Source: Trichopria drosophilae
Taxonomy: Eukaryota > Arthropoda > Insecta > Hymenoptera > Diapriidae
DNA: 64,000 nt
Assembly: GCA_030407085.1 (NCBI GenBank)
Contig: CM059587.1
Location: 94,793,001-94,857,000 of the forward strand
Direction of reading: 5' to 3'
The position numbers and the translations under genes are program-made. Below are positions 1-11,959 of the stretch, in pieces. The notes beneath the pieces were generated by a model. It saw only the letters and a program-made list of their open reading frames with translations. It was not told the origin of the DNA and did not search any database. Numbering within the stretch: position 1 is the stretch's first letter; each line of letters opens with the position of its first letter.

Positions 1-1440
1 TTTAAATGTTATAATATAGTCAATAATTATTATTAAATATCACCCTCCATAAAAAAAAATCACAAAACTCTATTTTTAAGAAATAACTTATTTGACCAGC
101 TTTTCTGTTGACCTGTGATAATTTACAGACATTTCAAACCAAAATAGGCAATATTTTAATGTATAAAGATGGTTATTTTTAAAACAAAATTAAAAGGATT
201 ATAGCTCCAGCTTTAAATAACAAAATGCATTAACATTAGTTAATATAAATTACGAATGGCTTTTATAATTGTTATCTTTGTAATTTCAGTAATTCCGTTA
301 TGCAAAGGCAATCGTTCCACGAAAGAATTAAAATATAAGTTATCTATAAATATACCGCTCATTATAACTAATGTATAATTCTATTAAACCACATTTCTGT
401 AATGAAAATTAACAGAATCTTAAAATAAGTGCCTTTATTTCGGCCTCATTATTTAAACAAGTCGTTTAAATTAGTCGTGTTTTAAAATACAAGATCTTTA
501 CTGAAATATACATTTTTTGCAACAAAAAAGTATAAGGATACAGCTATTAAAATAATACTATTTCATATTCATTAATTATACAAACTACAAAGGAAAATAA
601 CGACTACAAGGATACAGGCGGAGAAAAAAATTACAAAAGGAATCTTTGCATTCTGAACAAAGGATTTTAATAAAATTGTCCACGATGCATATTTCAAATA
701 TTATGTGAAAACAGCTGCAACTGACAAGACATTTATCTTTCAGGGATACTTTTTTGAAAGCCCTTTATACTAAACACCTTTAAATGTTCTTTTATCTACC
801 TTCAATCTTAGCTCCAACACATATTACAAACATGAAACATTTCATTCAGATGCATTATCTCAACAGTTCAAGAATTTGACAGAATATTAGACTAACTAAA
901 TTAGTACTTATTATATCATTAAATTTGCGCAACAACTATCATTTTATTAATTAAATGACATCATTCGTTTATTCCTTATCCACGAAAAAGATTCCTTTTG
1001 ACATGTACTTTAATTATTGACTTGTCTTGTAATTTTGTAACTGGTTGGCATAATTTATTGACTGTATTTGAGAAGCACCGGAGCGTTTAGGTTGAGTAAC
1101 TGTAAATTACATTTCATATGATAAATACTAATAACTAATTTAGCGGTCAGTTTGGAAATCACCATTAAAGCTGAAGCTTGCCCTTTGACGGGATTTGGAA
1201 TTGTTTATGTACAAATTAAAGCCAGTTAACAATAAACTAATACATTAATTATTATATATCTTTTTTGGTGGACGCCTATATAAATTAGTTTGTACGGATT
1301 TTCAAGTTAATCAAATTGGGTCATTTCTTTATAAACGAAGTTATAATAGGCTTAGGTTATTGCTCCTCGATTGCACACGCCCTACAAAAAAAGAACGAAA
1401 GTCCGGATCTGGCGATCGGATTATGTTTATAATATGTGTT
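1..1440. other. AT-rich gap, nothing recognised
   Basis: No open frame with codon bias, splice-linked exon or clear repeat was found here. The stretch is AT-rich with scattered homopolymer runs. Confidence 0.5.
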
Positions 1441-1458
1441 TTAGGTCACTAAATCCGC

Positions 1459-1800
1459 ATTCGAAGTTCATTTAATACCATCATGTCAGGTTTTTGAATG
1501 AACGTCAAAAAAACAAAAAAAATCCTATAATTAGACCTTAAAATGTTAAAATGAAGAATTTTTGGGATCATTAAAACCATATTCGAAGCCTATTCAACCC
1601 CATCACGTTAAGTTCTTGACATAACCTTAAATTCTGTTCTGGAAGGCATATTATATTTCCATTACGTTTTTGGGGCCGGTGAAATTGAATTCGAAGTTCA
1701 TTCGATCTCGTCAGGTCAGTCTTTTGACATAACCTCAAAAATATCCTAAAAATCCACTCCAAAATGTTAAAATCATGGAAACCCTAATTCAGAGTCCTGA
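1459..1800. repeat. Degenerate tandem repeat, about 110-120 bp unit
   Basis: Three related units can be seen. Each starts near 'ATTCGAAGTTCATT' or a variant (about 1460, 1580 and 1688) and continues into a CATCACGTCAGG-like segment and 'TTGACATAACCTCAAA'. Single fragments with the same CATCACGTCAG core recur near 7570, 11965 and 33330, so this is a dispersed family. The minus-strand reading frame at 1571-1762 lies inside it and is not a gene. Confidence 0.6.
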
Positions 1801-3125
1801 AGAAGGCCCACAAAAACTTTCAAAAAGACCGACACACAGACATAGTTACATTATATATTTTAATTTACGGTCGAAGAAACCATATATCATAAATTATGTA
1901 TACTGTAGACACCAAATCACTGATAGCCTCATTAAAATAAAGTGTTAACCAAACTATATAAAATGGCGATGTGCAAGGAATCATCAAAACATCATTTTAT
2001 TCGTTCGTAATTTCAAACGTATTTTTTATAATGATTAATAAATTCGTGGTTCACTTAAAAATGTCGCAAATTGTGGAATCGAATATAAAATTATTCTAAA
2101 GGTATAAAAAACATTTAAAATGCACCAATAATTCTTTATCTCTAACTTTACTTCAAATAATATCGATCTAGTGTATTAAAATGTAGTGAACACAGGAAAA
2201 TCTGTTCAATATTGACCATTGAACAATTTACTATTCAATATTGATATTGAAAAGTAACATAAATTGCGGTGAAGGGAATATGCGAATAAATGTGCAGCAA
2301 TATTCCCTATAGACTAGCGAAAATTATGACTAATTTTGTAGTTCATTTCGCGCCGCTAGTAAATATGCGAGATTTAAGCGCCAATAAATGCAACCGAATA
2401 CATTTTAGGACATATTTGCCGTTAGAAAATCGTTAAATTACCCAAGAAATCAATTTCTTGTAATAAAAACCTGAGTAAAAAGAAATTATTTAATTTGCTA
2501 AAATTTGACCGACAGCGAATGAATCGAAAAATGATAAGATCACTTTTTTAAAACATTTTAGGACGTGACAATTGTCGACAATTAATGGCAATTAGATCAA
2601 AATTTCACTCAAATGAGGTCGCTTTCTGATACATATTTGATATGTTTTAAGTAATAGATTTTGCGAAAAAGTAGGTAGTAGTTGACAAAATCATTTTCCA
2701 TAATTATTTACATTTTGAATACATATCTCGATATCAAGTCAAGGTTCATCGTTTATTCTCATTTTACGTTTTATTATGAATTTGCTATCCTGTCAAAGAA
2801 TAAACTGATTATTTAGAGCTAGAACTTTTTGAAAAATACCATATATTTGTTTAACGAAACATATTTTAAATATGAACTGTATACTGTTTAAACCACAAAA
2901 ATGTACGGAATTGAATGACACGAATACGTAAAGTACATGCAATAAATATCAATCTGGTACATTTTGACAATACATGAGTAAATAATGTTTTGATTCGAAT
3001 ATTTATTAATATTTATACATTATTAATAGATAAAATGTTACATATTCCATATGCGCATATAATTTGCATTCACAATTTTTCATTATCTTGTAAATAAACG
3101 ACGATGATTTGATATTATCCGTTTA
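1801..3125. other. AT-rich gap, nothing recognised
   Basis: No coding signal or convincing repeat was recognised in this stretch. Confidence 0.45.
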
Positions 3126-3410
3126 TTACCTTCTATCTGAATTAGTTCAAAACTACCATTAAAAAACGAAAAGTAGGTCACTAATTCAATTATGAATCGT
3201 TTTTACTGATAAATAATGATAAACTACTGATCCATTACTAATTCTAAAAACTACTAAACTAAAATATTCCATTCTTACTTTTCGATTTGTAGAATGATAT
3301 TAATAAATTAGTAGTTTTTTACTATTTTCTAGTAAATAAATTACTAATTCATGGTAATCTACTTTTATATTCAGATTTGTAGTTTTTAGCTAATTGAGAT
3401 TTAGAGAGTA
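3126..3410. mobile_element. MITE, family A (ACTCTCTAAA termini), degenerate copy
   Basis: The right end is '...GATTTAGAGAGTA' and the left end is a decayed inverted counterpart ('TATCTGAATTAGTTCAAAACTAC'-like). The inside is rich in ACTAATT/AATTAGT. The same termini and internal words occur at 26823-27033 and 40590-40857, which supports one non-autonomous inverted-repeat family. There is no coding capacity. Confidence 0.6.
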
Positions 3411-4887
3411 TAAACTACGTGTTTAAACATTTTTGGCCCTTCAATAACTAACTCCGATTCAAATAGCAAAATCTAATCAACACAAAACAGACTCAACATA
3501 CAAAGTCAACATTTTCCAACTGAATATTTGACTACATCAGCAAATAATATAAATAATACAAAAAAAAAATAAAATTTTCAAACATCAAGAATAAATATAA
3601 ATTACAACAATTATTAAAATGTCATGTTCATTCAACACAATCATGTTACATTAACATATACCATTCAAAAGCATATCTATCATTACATAACCTAACCTAA
3701 CCAAAGTACTAATTTGATGGAATATGTCCTTGGACAAACGCGCAATATTCATTAAATTCTTTAATACTAATTGTTATCATTAATTTGTATTATTGACAAC
3801 GATTAACACAGATTTAAGATTTAATTTGTATTACAATTAATGTCATTACACTTGATTTTCAAAATACAATATAATTCAATAAACTAAAAATAAGAAAATG
3901 CAAGTGTTGCGTTTACTAAATGTTGAGTTTGTCGAATGTTGAGTTTACAAACGTTGAGTTTAAATGTTGAAATTGCAAATGTCAACATTTCACAAAGTTG
4001 ATTAGACCTGCAAAATTAATAGTACACTGACAAAATGTTTTCAGCTAGTACAAGTACGGTTGGGCAAGTTAGTTTACTATCCTACTTTGAAATTATTAAT
4101 ATTTATTAAATACGTACAACTAAATGCCAACAATTTTTTATATGTAGTCAAACTAACTACTCAATTCCTTTCTACTAACTGCGTGCTCAGTTATTTTATT
4201 TACTTCACGTTAGTTGCGGCAATTGTTGAAATATTTTTGAGGACTTATTGACTATGCAGACTCGCTTAAAAATAATCTAATTTACTAACATTTGTTTTTG
4301 TATATTTTTGAAAAACGATCTTGAAGGTTTTTAATTTTACTATTCATGAAAAGATTGTCGATAGTCAAATCTTTAAGATTTTTGTTCCTTTCACAAAAAC
4401 AATTAAAAGTTTTGTAATAATCAGCAACTTGAATATATATCAACTCAGATATTATAATATAATAAAGAAAACTTTATTTCAGTATTTTAAAGGATATCAC
4501 CTGGGGGTTTTCAGGACTGTCAACAAATTGGAAAACACTGTTTTAAATTCTGAAAGTGAAAAGTACGAAAACTCACTATATAAGGGTGAAATTAAAAAAA
4601 TTTGGCACTTTGACGCTTTAATTATAATGTAATAAAAAGTGTTCAGAGTAAATTCATATATTTTTTACATTTAGTATCTGAAATAGTTGAATAAAAATGG
4701 TGGCCCAAATCGGAAATTGTTTTTTATATATTTTTTAACAATTTTTATTTAAAAAAAACATAGCAACCTTTTCCTTCTCTTTCTTTATTTTAGCCATCTA
4801 AAATCATTACAGAAATGTTATTCTTATATTATATAATTCACATACAATATTGATTTATAAAAAATAAGTTTAAAAAATAAAGGCCTT
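3411..4887. other. AT-rich gap with one short tandem repeat
   Basis: About 3918-3975 holds three imperfect 18 bp copies of a 'GTTGAGTTTACAAA'-like word. A 103-codon open stretch at 4321-4632 starts from a non-ATG codon and has no splice, domain or bias support, so it is not called a gene. Confidence 0.45.
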
Positions 4888-5120
4888 ATATATATATATA
4901 TATACAGGGTCATCGAAAAGTATCGGACCCCCCTAATATCTTCAGTTAGAATGCACTTAGGAGAAAATGTCCAATAGCAAAGTTGTATGGTTTCAAGCGG
5001 GGAGTAAGATGATGACCTTGACTTTGACCTTGACCATGTCCTTCAAGGTCATTTCAAGGTCAATCTTATTTTTTTAAATAGAACCCCCTACATTTTATTG
5101 CATATTCTTATAGCTTATCT
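4888..5120. repeat. TA microsatellite plus repeat with clustered TCAAGGTCA sites
   Basis: A TA run (about 4888-4904) is followed by 'GGGTCATCGAAAAGTATCGG'. Four exact TCAAGGTCA/TGACCTTGA nonamers follow within 50 bp: 5013-5021 and 5025-5033 on the minus strand, 5043-5051 and 5054-5062 on the plus strand. TCAAGGTCA is the established FTZ-F1/SF-1 type nuclear-receptor monomer site. Related pairs occur in intron 2 of the cuticle gene at 48244-48404. The setting looks repetitive, so the sites may simply travel with the repeat. Confidence 0.6.
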
Positions 5121-5394
5121 CGAGAGCTTTCCAAAACACTATAATAAAATATTTTTTTATTAAGTACTTTTTGAGTTATAAAGGTTTGAAGTTAACAATT
5201 TTTTGACACAAAATGTAGAATATCTTGTAAAATATTATTTAGTTTTCAGTAATCATAACCTTAATACTTTTGTGCGCGGAATAATGAGACCAATTAATTG
5301 GTTTAAAGAAAATACATTAATCGGATCCCCCTAATATTTTCAGTATGAATGCTATACTTGCCTCTGCACGCCTTGTCGTTTAGGAGTAAACTAC

Positions 5395-5781
5395 GTTGCA
5401 CGAGGACACTTTCAAAAGATACGCGGAATTGAGAACAAAACAAATGCTTGTTTATTTACACTGCGCGACCTTCCGCATTATTTAAATTGCTTAAACGCGA
5501 ACATTTAATGTAACTTTTGATAAAAGTATATATATATATTATATTAAATATGTCATGAAATATGAATAATACTTGGAAAATTAAAAACGTTGCACGAGGA
5601 CAAACATATAGGGACTAAAAATGATCGCTTAAAAATATAATAAGACTATATAATTTTGTACTTTTTTCAAGATGATTAGTTTTGAGATCCACATACTGGA
5701 ACTTTGTAAAAATTAATTTAACTACACGTTGTTGTCCAATAAATACAGAAATTGTAGAGTGGAACTCCGTTGCCCGAGGAC
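5395..5781. repeat. Three copies of GTTGCACGAGGAC, about 185 bp apart
   Basis: The word is at 5395-5407, 5589-5601 and, with one change (GTTGCCCGAGGAC), at 5769-5781. The spacings are 194 and 180 bp, which points to a decayed tandem array whose intervening DNA has diverged. Confidence 0.55.
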
Positions 5782-5947
5782 AAAACTGATAGTTTTCAGT
5801 AATTAATTAAAAATTAATTATAAAGTTGTATTTCATTGTGATGTAAAGTATCCGTTTTATAAAATATTCATATTTAATCCAATATTGGAAATATGGAAAG
5901 GAACCATGGTTTGGCCAAATTTTGTATTTACAATCGATTATCATGTA

Positions 5948-6619
5948 TAGTAGTTCTTCCTTTATTCTAATTTGTCCAGTCAGGCAAGATGGCGGCCTTG
6001 TTCCCTTATTCTAATTTTCTCCTCGCCCCCACTACTTTTGTCTCTTTTTCTTTTGTTGCGCATGCGCCGTTATTTGTATTTATAGAAAATCCACACGTCC
6101 ACACATGCACTGAGAAAAGTGTATTTTATTAGTTACTATCCGTTGGCTTTTAAAAAGTGTATTATAGCCGTTAAAAGAAATATTATAGCTAGTAAAATCC
6201 TCCGTCGTTCAGCATTTGTTTTTGACAGGTTACACGAAACTGTAATAAACTCTCCTATTTTAAAAGAATGTTTTATTATGACTAAAAGAAGGCATTTTTA
6301 ATATTTTAATTTGCTAGATAAGTTTCCATAAACAAAAATTGCTTTTAGTTAAAGAGAAAAGGCTAAAATAAACTGACATATCGGTTATAATAATATAAAA
6401 TCTTCGTCTTTTAACAGGTAGTAGAAAGATGGCAATCCCTATGCGTAAAATGCTATATTTTACGGAGCATAAGAATTCTAATACTGGGTAAAAAACACTT
6501 TTCTCAGTGTGGCAGTGGGAAGAACGCGTGAGGGGAAATATTAGAATAGGAGAAGAGACCAAAGTAGAATAAGGGAAGACATTAGAGTAAGGGAAATTAG
6601 AATAAGGGAAGGGCTACTG
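5948..6619. mobile_element. TA-flanked inverted-repeat element carrying a nested MITE
   Basis: The ends are inverted: left 'TAGTAGTTCTTCCTTTATTC', right complement 'CAGTAGCCCTTCCCTTATTC'. Both lie next to TA (5946-5947 and 6620-6621). CCCTTATTCTAATTT words repeat inside both arms. The CAGTAG start and TA target are like pogo/Tc1-type non-autonomous elements; that assignment is inference. A second element (6108-6509) occupies the middle. Confidence 0.55.
6108..6509. mobile_element. MITE with CACTGAGAAAAGTGT termini
   Basis: The left end is CACTGAGAAAAGTGT and the right end is the inverted AACACTTTTCTCAGTG. The element lies inside the inverted-repeat element at 5948-6619, so it was inserted later. 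The small open frames at 6119-6301 (plus) and 6314-6562 (minus) fall in or across it and are not considered genes. Confidence 0.65.
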
Positions 6620-6623
6620 TATA

Positions 6624-6710
6624 CCCGAGTAGAAAATTGTTCTGGCCCTGATCAGGGAGTAACGCTTTTGGTCAGGCCGTGATCAGGGCCCTAATAAATT
6701 TATACTCGGG
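6624..6710. mobile_element. Short foldback element, CCCGAGTA termini
   Basis: The ends are CCCGAGTA and TACTCGGG, both followed outward by TATA. Inner arms contain GGCCCTGATCAGGG and its near inverse GTGATCAGGGCC. The same outer octamer ends the foldback at 46028-46396, which suggests related termini. Confidence 0.55.
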
Positions 6711-6736
6711 TATAAACAGATTACTAAATAGAATAG

Positions 6737-6868
6737 GTGCGGGTTGTAAAACCGCCAAATAAAAAACCGACAATCGAAAATCCGATATTAAAAATGTCCG
6801 GTTGTCGATATGTGTATTTTTTTTGTATGTCGGCTTTATGATTTATCGGTTTTTGGAGTCGCACCCTT
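6737..6868. mobile_element. CCGACA-motif foldback, copy 1
   Basis: The left end is 'GGTGCGGGTTGTAAAACCG' and the right end is the inverse-like 'CGGTTTTTGGAGTCGCACCC'. The arms contain AAAAACCGACAATCGAAAA words on one side and TGTCGGCTTT words on the other. Copies 2 (8374-8537) and 3 (9417-9703) share the CCGACA periodicity and GGTGYGGGTCGAAAAA end. Confidence 0.6.
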
Positions 6869-8373
6869 ATTATCAGTCACGTTTTTTTACAAAATTTGAG
6901 GTATAATATATTTTATTTTCATATTCGCATTAAAATCGCAACCGTTAGCATGATGCTACAGTTATTTCAATTTTGAAAAAATTACGATATAAACGATATT
7001 AACGTTTAGTTGAAATACCCACAAAATAATAAATTATACTAGAACCTAATCGCTATCGGCACTAGTAATTTCCCCTAGACCAATTTACACATTATTTCAA
7101 GAATGAATCCATGCAAACGAAATGCATGGTGTTCGCTTGTCAGGAATGCGGAGCTTCTTCGTGATTCTGTTTATAGCATCCATTACCCTTAACGAGTCGC
7201 ACAGTGCGGGTAATACCATTATAGCAATTCGTCGTCAGTTGCTTTTAAAAAAAGACTCGTTAAAACTGATGCCTTTTATGGAATAAAAGTAAAACTTGAT
7301 TAAACGACCAAAAAGTCAAAAAAGTTTTGACGTTAAAAAATAATATTAGTTACAAAGTGGCAACGTCCCGTGGAAATGATTTATATCAAATAAAAGTAAC
7401 AATTGTTACGTTTTGATTAGAAGATGGACTAAGATAATAAACATTTGACACTATAATTTTATACTCTTTAAATTTCACTCAACGAAAATCACTTTAAATC
7501 GGTGTATATGCACTGTTATCAATGCAACCTAATGTTCCTTTTGGTAACATTTACCCAGCTGGGTACTGATCCATCACGTCAGAATTTTTAGATATTTGAG
7601 CTTATGCCACCAATAAAATTCAGTTTTGGCTAATTTTGAGGTTCATCACAAAACTTTGTTGGGTGTTTCCATTGTTTGGATAATATTGATTTACTATTTC
7701 CATTTAATTTCAGAGTCACATAAATAAAAGAAATGCAAATTAAATGTTGAATTTAGTAAGAAAATGGACTCAAAGTAAGATTTAATGTATTTGGGGCCAC
7801 ATAGGTCAGGATAGAATTAATTACTGTCATGAGTATTTGCATCTTTTTGTACTTTGCGATGTTTAACGTTGCCGAATACCAATTTGTTGTCGAAATATTA
7901 AAGTTTTCGAATTCAAAAAGGCAGATCCAAAACGGCGTATAAAAAAGTTTTTAAAAACATTCACATTATTGCAACACATTTTTAATTATAAATATTCAAA
8001 TGTTATATAATTTATACTCGTACACGATTCCTGACATTGACGTTGACCTTGAGCTTGTCCTCTAAGGGTATATTTATTGCCTATCGTAATTTCAAATTGG
8101 CATATCTTGGTAAAGAGAAAGAGTTGTACTATATGATCCAACTAAAAGAAATCCATAAAATCATGTATCTTCAGTACATAACCTCAAATATAGCTAAAAA
8201 TAGTTTGGGGTACATAACCTCCAATATCTAAAAATCCTGACATGATGGGGAAGTTGTGATACCGGATTCGAATTCTACACAAAAAGTTACTTCGGAAATG
8301 ATCTTTCGCTCTCGGAAAACCATATCGTGTTGGCTTGTATTATGATAAAATATTCAATAATTTTTTTTTAAAC
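6869..8373. other. AT-rich gap with scattered repeat fragments
   Basis: Fragments of the CATCACGTCAG family occur near 7570 and 8240, and a degenerate 'TTGACCTTGAGCTTGTCC' segment sits near 8040. The last resembles the repeat at 4888-5120 and the one near 12840. No gene is supported. Confidence 0.4.
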
Positions 8374-8537
8374 ATATCGAAAAACCGACAAATCAAAAAG
8401 CCGACACATCAAAATTAGGAATATCGACAAGCCGACAGTAATTTTTTGTAGTTGCGGTTGTTTTTCTGTCGGTTTTTCGATTCTCGGTTTTTTGACCTGT
8501 CGGCTTTTTGATTTGTCGTTTTTTCGACCCACACCCG
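8374..8537. mobile_element. CCGACA-motif foldback, copy 2
   Basis: The left arm has repeated 'AAAAACCGACAAATC' and 'AAAAGCCGACACATC' words. The right arm has their inverses and ends in TTTTTTCGACCCACACCCG, matching the inverted terminus of the family. Confidence 0.6.
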
Positions 8538-9416
8538 AAGATAATATTAATATGTATATAAAACTACTGATTTTTAATTAAATACTCGATTCACATACCG
8601 AATTTTCTTTACACTGCACTTTAAAGATTAACATATATCTATATTTAATGCAAAAAAACTTTAAATATTAAATTTTTAAATTTCATATTCATCTGAATAA
8701 ACATTTCTATTTGTCGTAAAAAATCTTGGAAAGCAGATTATAAACAGTCTGCATCTTCTCTACTAAACTTTCTTGTTGTAATTTATGTATTAACATGGAA
8801 TTATTGATAAAATATTCGACATCTTTTTGTTGTTATTTTTGTTGCGTTATTTGTTACCTATATTATTTTTGGTTTATTTTTCCAAATATAGATCACGAAA
8901 AATTTTTATATATAATTTTGTTGCTTAATGCGTTGTGGTGATGGTATTGCATAATTTTGGGATGAATGGGCGGAAATTCATTTCCGAAGCTATTCAATGA
9001 ATTTTGTGTTAGAATTCAATGCCAGATAATTAGCATCAATATGTACGTACTCAATATTCGCTATGAACAAACTAATGAAATGAATGGACGAATCAAGTGG
9101 ATCTCATGCAATCTGCCGATTAAAACGAGAATGCTAGAATCGACGAATTTAATAAAACTCACTTTATTGCATACGCAAGATGAAGCCGGAAAGTAAATCC
9201 AATTGCTTTAGACGAATAAATTGAATCAAACCTATAACGTGCCCATTTTTTTGTGTGAGTATTCAATTAAATTCAATAAACTGGATTCAGAGTTTAAAAT
9301 ACTTAAATGTAAAAACAATATTTAAAATGTTCGAGAAATGTAGAATTAGAATAAAGTTAAAGGTCATTAGAAATAAATTTAAAACACATTATGATATAGG
9401 ACGTTGAAAATCATCC
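8538..9416. other. AT-rich gap, nothing recognised
   Basis: The 76-codon open frame at 8966-9196 has no domain, splice or bias support. No repeat family was identified. Confidence 0.4.
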
Positions 9417-9703
9417 GGGTGCGGGTCGAAAAACCGACAGTCAAAAAACTGGTAGTCAAAAAACTGACAATCGAAAAGCCGACAGTCAAAAAACCGTCAA
9501 TCGAAAAGGGGACAGTAAAAAAACCGACAATCGTGAAGCCGATAGTCAAAAACCGATTGTAAAAGCAAACGGCAATAATACAGCCTACAGTTAAAAAAAC
9601 CGACATTTAAAAAAATGGCTGTCAGCTTATATAAGGGTCTATTTTTTATGTGTCAGTTTTTTTACAGACAGTTTTTTGACTGTCGGATTTATGACTGCTG
9701 GTT
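9417..9703. mobile_element. CCGACA-motif foldback, copy 3 (longest)
   Basis: It begins 'GGTGCGGGTCGAAAAACCG' and continues through roughly ten variants of an 11-14 bp unit, (A)n-CCGACA-RTC-(A)n. It ends in inverse TGTCGG/GACTGTCGG words near 9660-9700. The minus-strand frame at 9379-9606 (repeating FLTVGF-like peptide) is an artefact of this array. Confidence 0.6.
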
Positions 9704-9719
9704 TTTTTGTTATAAAATA

Positions 9720-10350
9720 GACTGACATATTGGATCCGTCATTTTGAATTGCTCTAACTGTTTTCGTCCAGAAACTCCGAAATTTGGACATCAAAAATAT
9801 AATTAAGTAAAAAATGGATAGTTAGGTAGTTACGAAGATTTTATCGAAAAGAATACCGATTTATCGATACATTACTGACCATTACAAAAGATACCAATCG
9901 CATCTTTTTATTCAGCGGTGAAGAAAACCAGTCCGATTTTATTCAAAATAAAAAATTTCGGCTTCCAGATGGTTTCTTCAAGTTGTAATTTTTTTTAGAA
10001 AATTTTCCATTCTGTCTGGTATAAGTAGCCATATTGGATCCGCCATTTTGAATTTTGAAAATCTAACACCGGATTCGTAATTAGCGACATCAAAAACTCC
10101 GGCGTAGCAAATTTCAAATAATAATGGCGGTTAGTTTTTCTAGGCATGAATATCTTTTGAAGATTATGCCTTTTTTTAGCAGTAATTTGTTATTAACAAT
10201 AATTGTTTTAAATAATTTTATAATATTATTTTTTTAACACTTATTGGAGTCTATAAAAAACGCATCAAAATCGATAACTATGTGTTCATAAACCTTAAAA
10301 AATAGGTACCATCTAGGTGGGACACTGGGGTCCTCTTGTCACTGAAAGGG
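9720..10350. mobile_element. TTAA-ended repeat with 'ATTGGATCCGCCATTTTGAA' segments
   Basis: Two reverse copies of the AATGGCGGATCC family lie near 9733 and 10035, the second followed by a GTAATTAGCGACATCAAAAAC segment. The right terminus reads 'GTCACTGAAAGGG' followed by TTAA (10351-10354). A CCC start next to TTAA is typical of piggyBac-type ends. The left boundary is uncertain. Confidence 0.45.
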
Positions 10351-10354
10351 TTAA

Positions 10355-11214
10355 CATAGAAATACCTTTCCTATTACATAAACTAATTAAACTTTCCGAG
10401 ATTTCAAGACGACTAATTTATTTTTTAAAAACTATGGACTTTTGAGGAAACTTCCATAGAGCAAAAATGTCTTAGAATTGACTAACGAACCTTTATTACT
10501 TTTTTAGAATTTTCGAAAAATCAAAAAGTGTATCAATGCATTATGATAAAATTTAGAGTATTCTTTGACTCATTCCAAACCATTTTTGTTTTTAGCAAAT
10601 TTTCTATAAAGTCTATAGTATTAAAGAAAAAAAATTCTCAAAAAAAATTCATCTATTTTTTCAACATTTGAACGTTTTGTAGAGGTTAGGTTGATTCGGG
10701 ACAAAACAAACAAACTTCTAGTTGAAGTTCATAGAGTTTGTGCTCTTTGGTTGCGAAAATAAATTCGCAAAAAACGAAACACACGGAATTTTGTTCATTT
10801 TATTAATAAGAAATTAACGGAAATTGTTCATTTTTTATTTAAAATGCGCCATATTGGGTTTTGAAGCATATTTGAATTAAAAAAAATAGAATTATGAATG
10901 GCATCCTCAGGACACAGGACGACTTGAGGACGTTAATAGGACGATAAAAACGGACATTTGGACGTCCTGAGGAGCTCCTGAGGACGTCCCCAGGACAGTG
11001 TGCTGTGTGGGTTGGAAAGAACTGGTCATGACCAATAAGAAATGACCAGTGACAAAGTTTTCTCTTGGGGTTAAAGAGAATAATAAAATGTTAAAGTATA
11101 GTATCAAACTGAAAACTACTTTGTACATTTGGGTGGTTAAGTACATAAGTTATTAAAAAAATGATTTCTAATTAGTTAGATCACCTTTTTTCTTAAAATT
11201 TGGAAATTTCTTCA
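10355..11214. other. AT-rich gap with an AGGACG minirepeat
   Basis: About 10905-11000 contains several overlapping AGGAC/GTCCTGAGG words that can fold back on themselves. The minus-strand frame at 10907-11146 crosses them and is not a credible gene. Confidence 0.45.
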
Positions 11215-11650
11215 GGTAAATCGCGAGATCAAGAGTCGTTGTAGAATCGCGCTTTGGGCATTGCGGTGTGAAATAAAGGGAAAATACGCATTTAGGTGGC
11301 CACAATATATATTCGCAACGCTATGCAATTTTGTTTCCCTTGTGCAGCTATCGTGTCACCCTTTACGCTGCCACCGAGTTGCAACATGCACCGTCGAAGC
11401 GTTATGAATTCATTCCCTGCGTACACGCATACACGGCCACACGCACGAGCCTTTGAGTGACGGCCGTTCATTGTTCTTTGAGTAATTTGAATGGGTTGAC
11501 GTATAACCAGCTCCCGGAAAATCTGTATACTGTTTTTCGTTACCAACTCGCATTCGCGCATCGGTAAACAACTGTCAAAAATAAAGAAACGCCGAATGCC
11601 ATTAACAAAAGCCACCAAAACCTACGTTAACGCGTATCCAATTCACTCGG
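11215..11650. promoter_or_regulatory. GC-balanced, low-repeat island upstream of the cuticle gene
   Basis: This stretch is visibly richer in G+C and CG dinucleotides than its surroundings and contains none of the repeat families seen elsewhere. It lies about 6 kb upstream of the cuticle-gene TATA box. The minus-strand open frame at 11292-11618 lacks domains and probably reflects base composition. A conserved enhancer is one reading and an unrecognised exon is another; neither is shown. Confidence 0.3.
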
Positions 11651-11959
11651 GTGGAATAATGAAATTGGATTCCTATTATATGATTAATATAAATATGGAC
11701 CGTGTTTAAAAAAGAAAAAAAATGTATATCAGATATACAAACAACTTTGATGAGAATTTAACCAATTCTACTCCAGTACAAATTTAATACAATTATTACA
11801 TTATCTTTGATTTACAAGTGTCTCTAACAAGGAGTAATATAAATCGATATTATAATTGATTACACAGATCTACAAAAAAGAGGGTCTTGGATGTTGTTGG
11901 GAAGCTGTAGGTCATTTCCGACGTAATTGTATGCGTAGAATACAAACTCGAAATCAGAA

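Noticed and set aside
4321..4632. 103-codon open stretch
   Set aside because: It begins with a non-ATG codon, has AT-driven Lys/Ile/Phe/Asn composition, and no promoter, splice site, domain or repeat of conserved residues.
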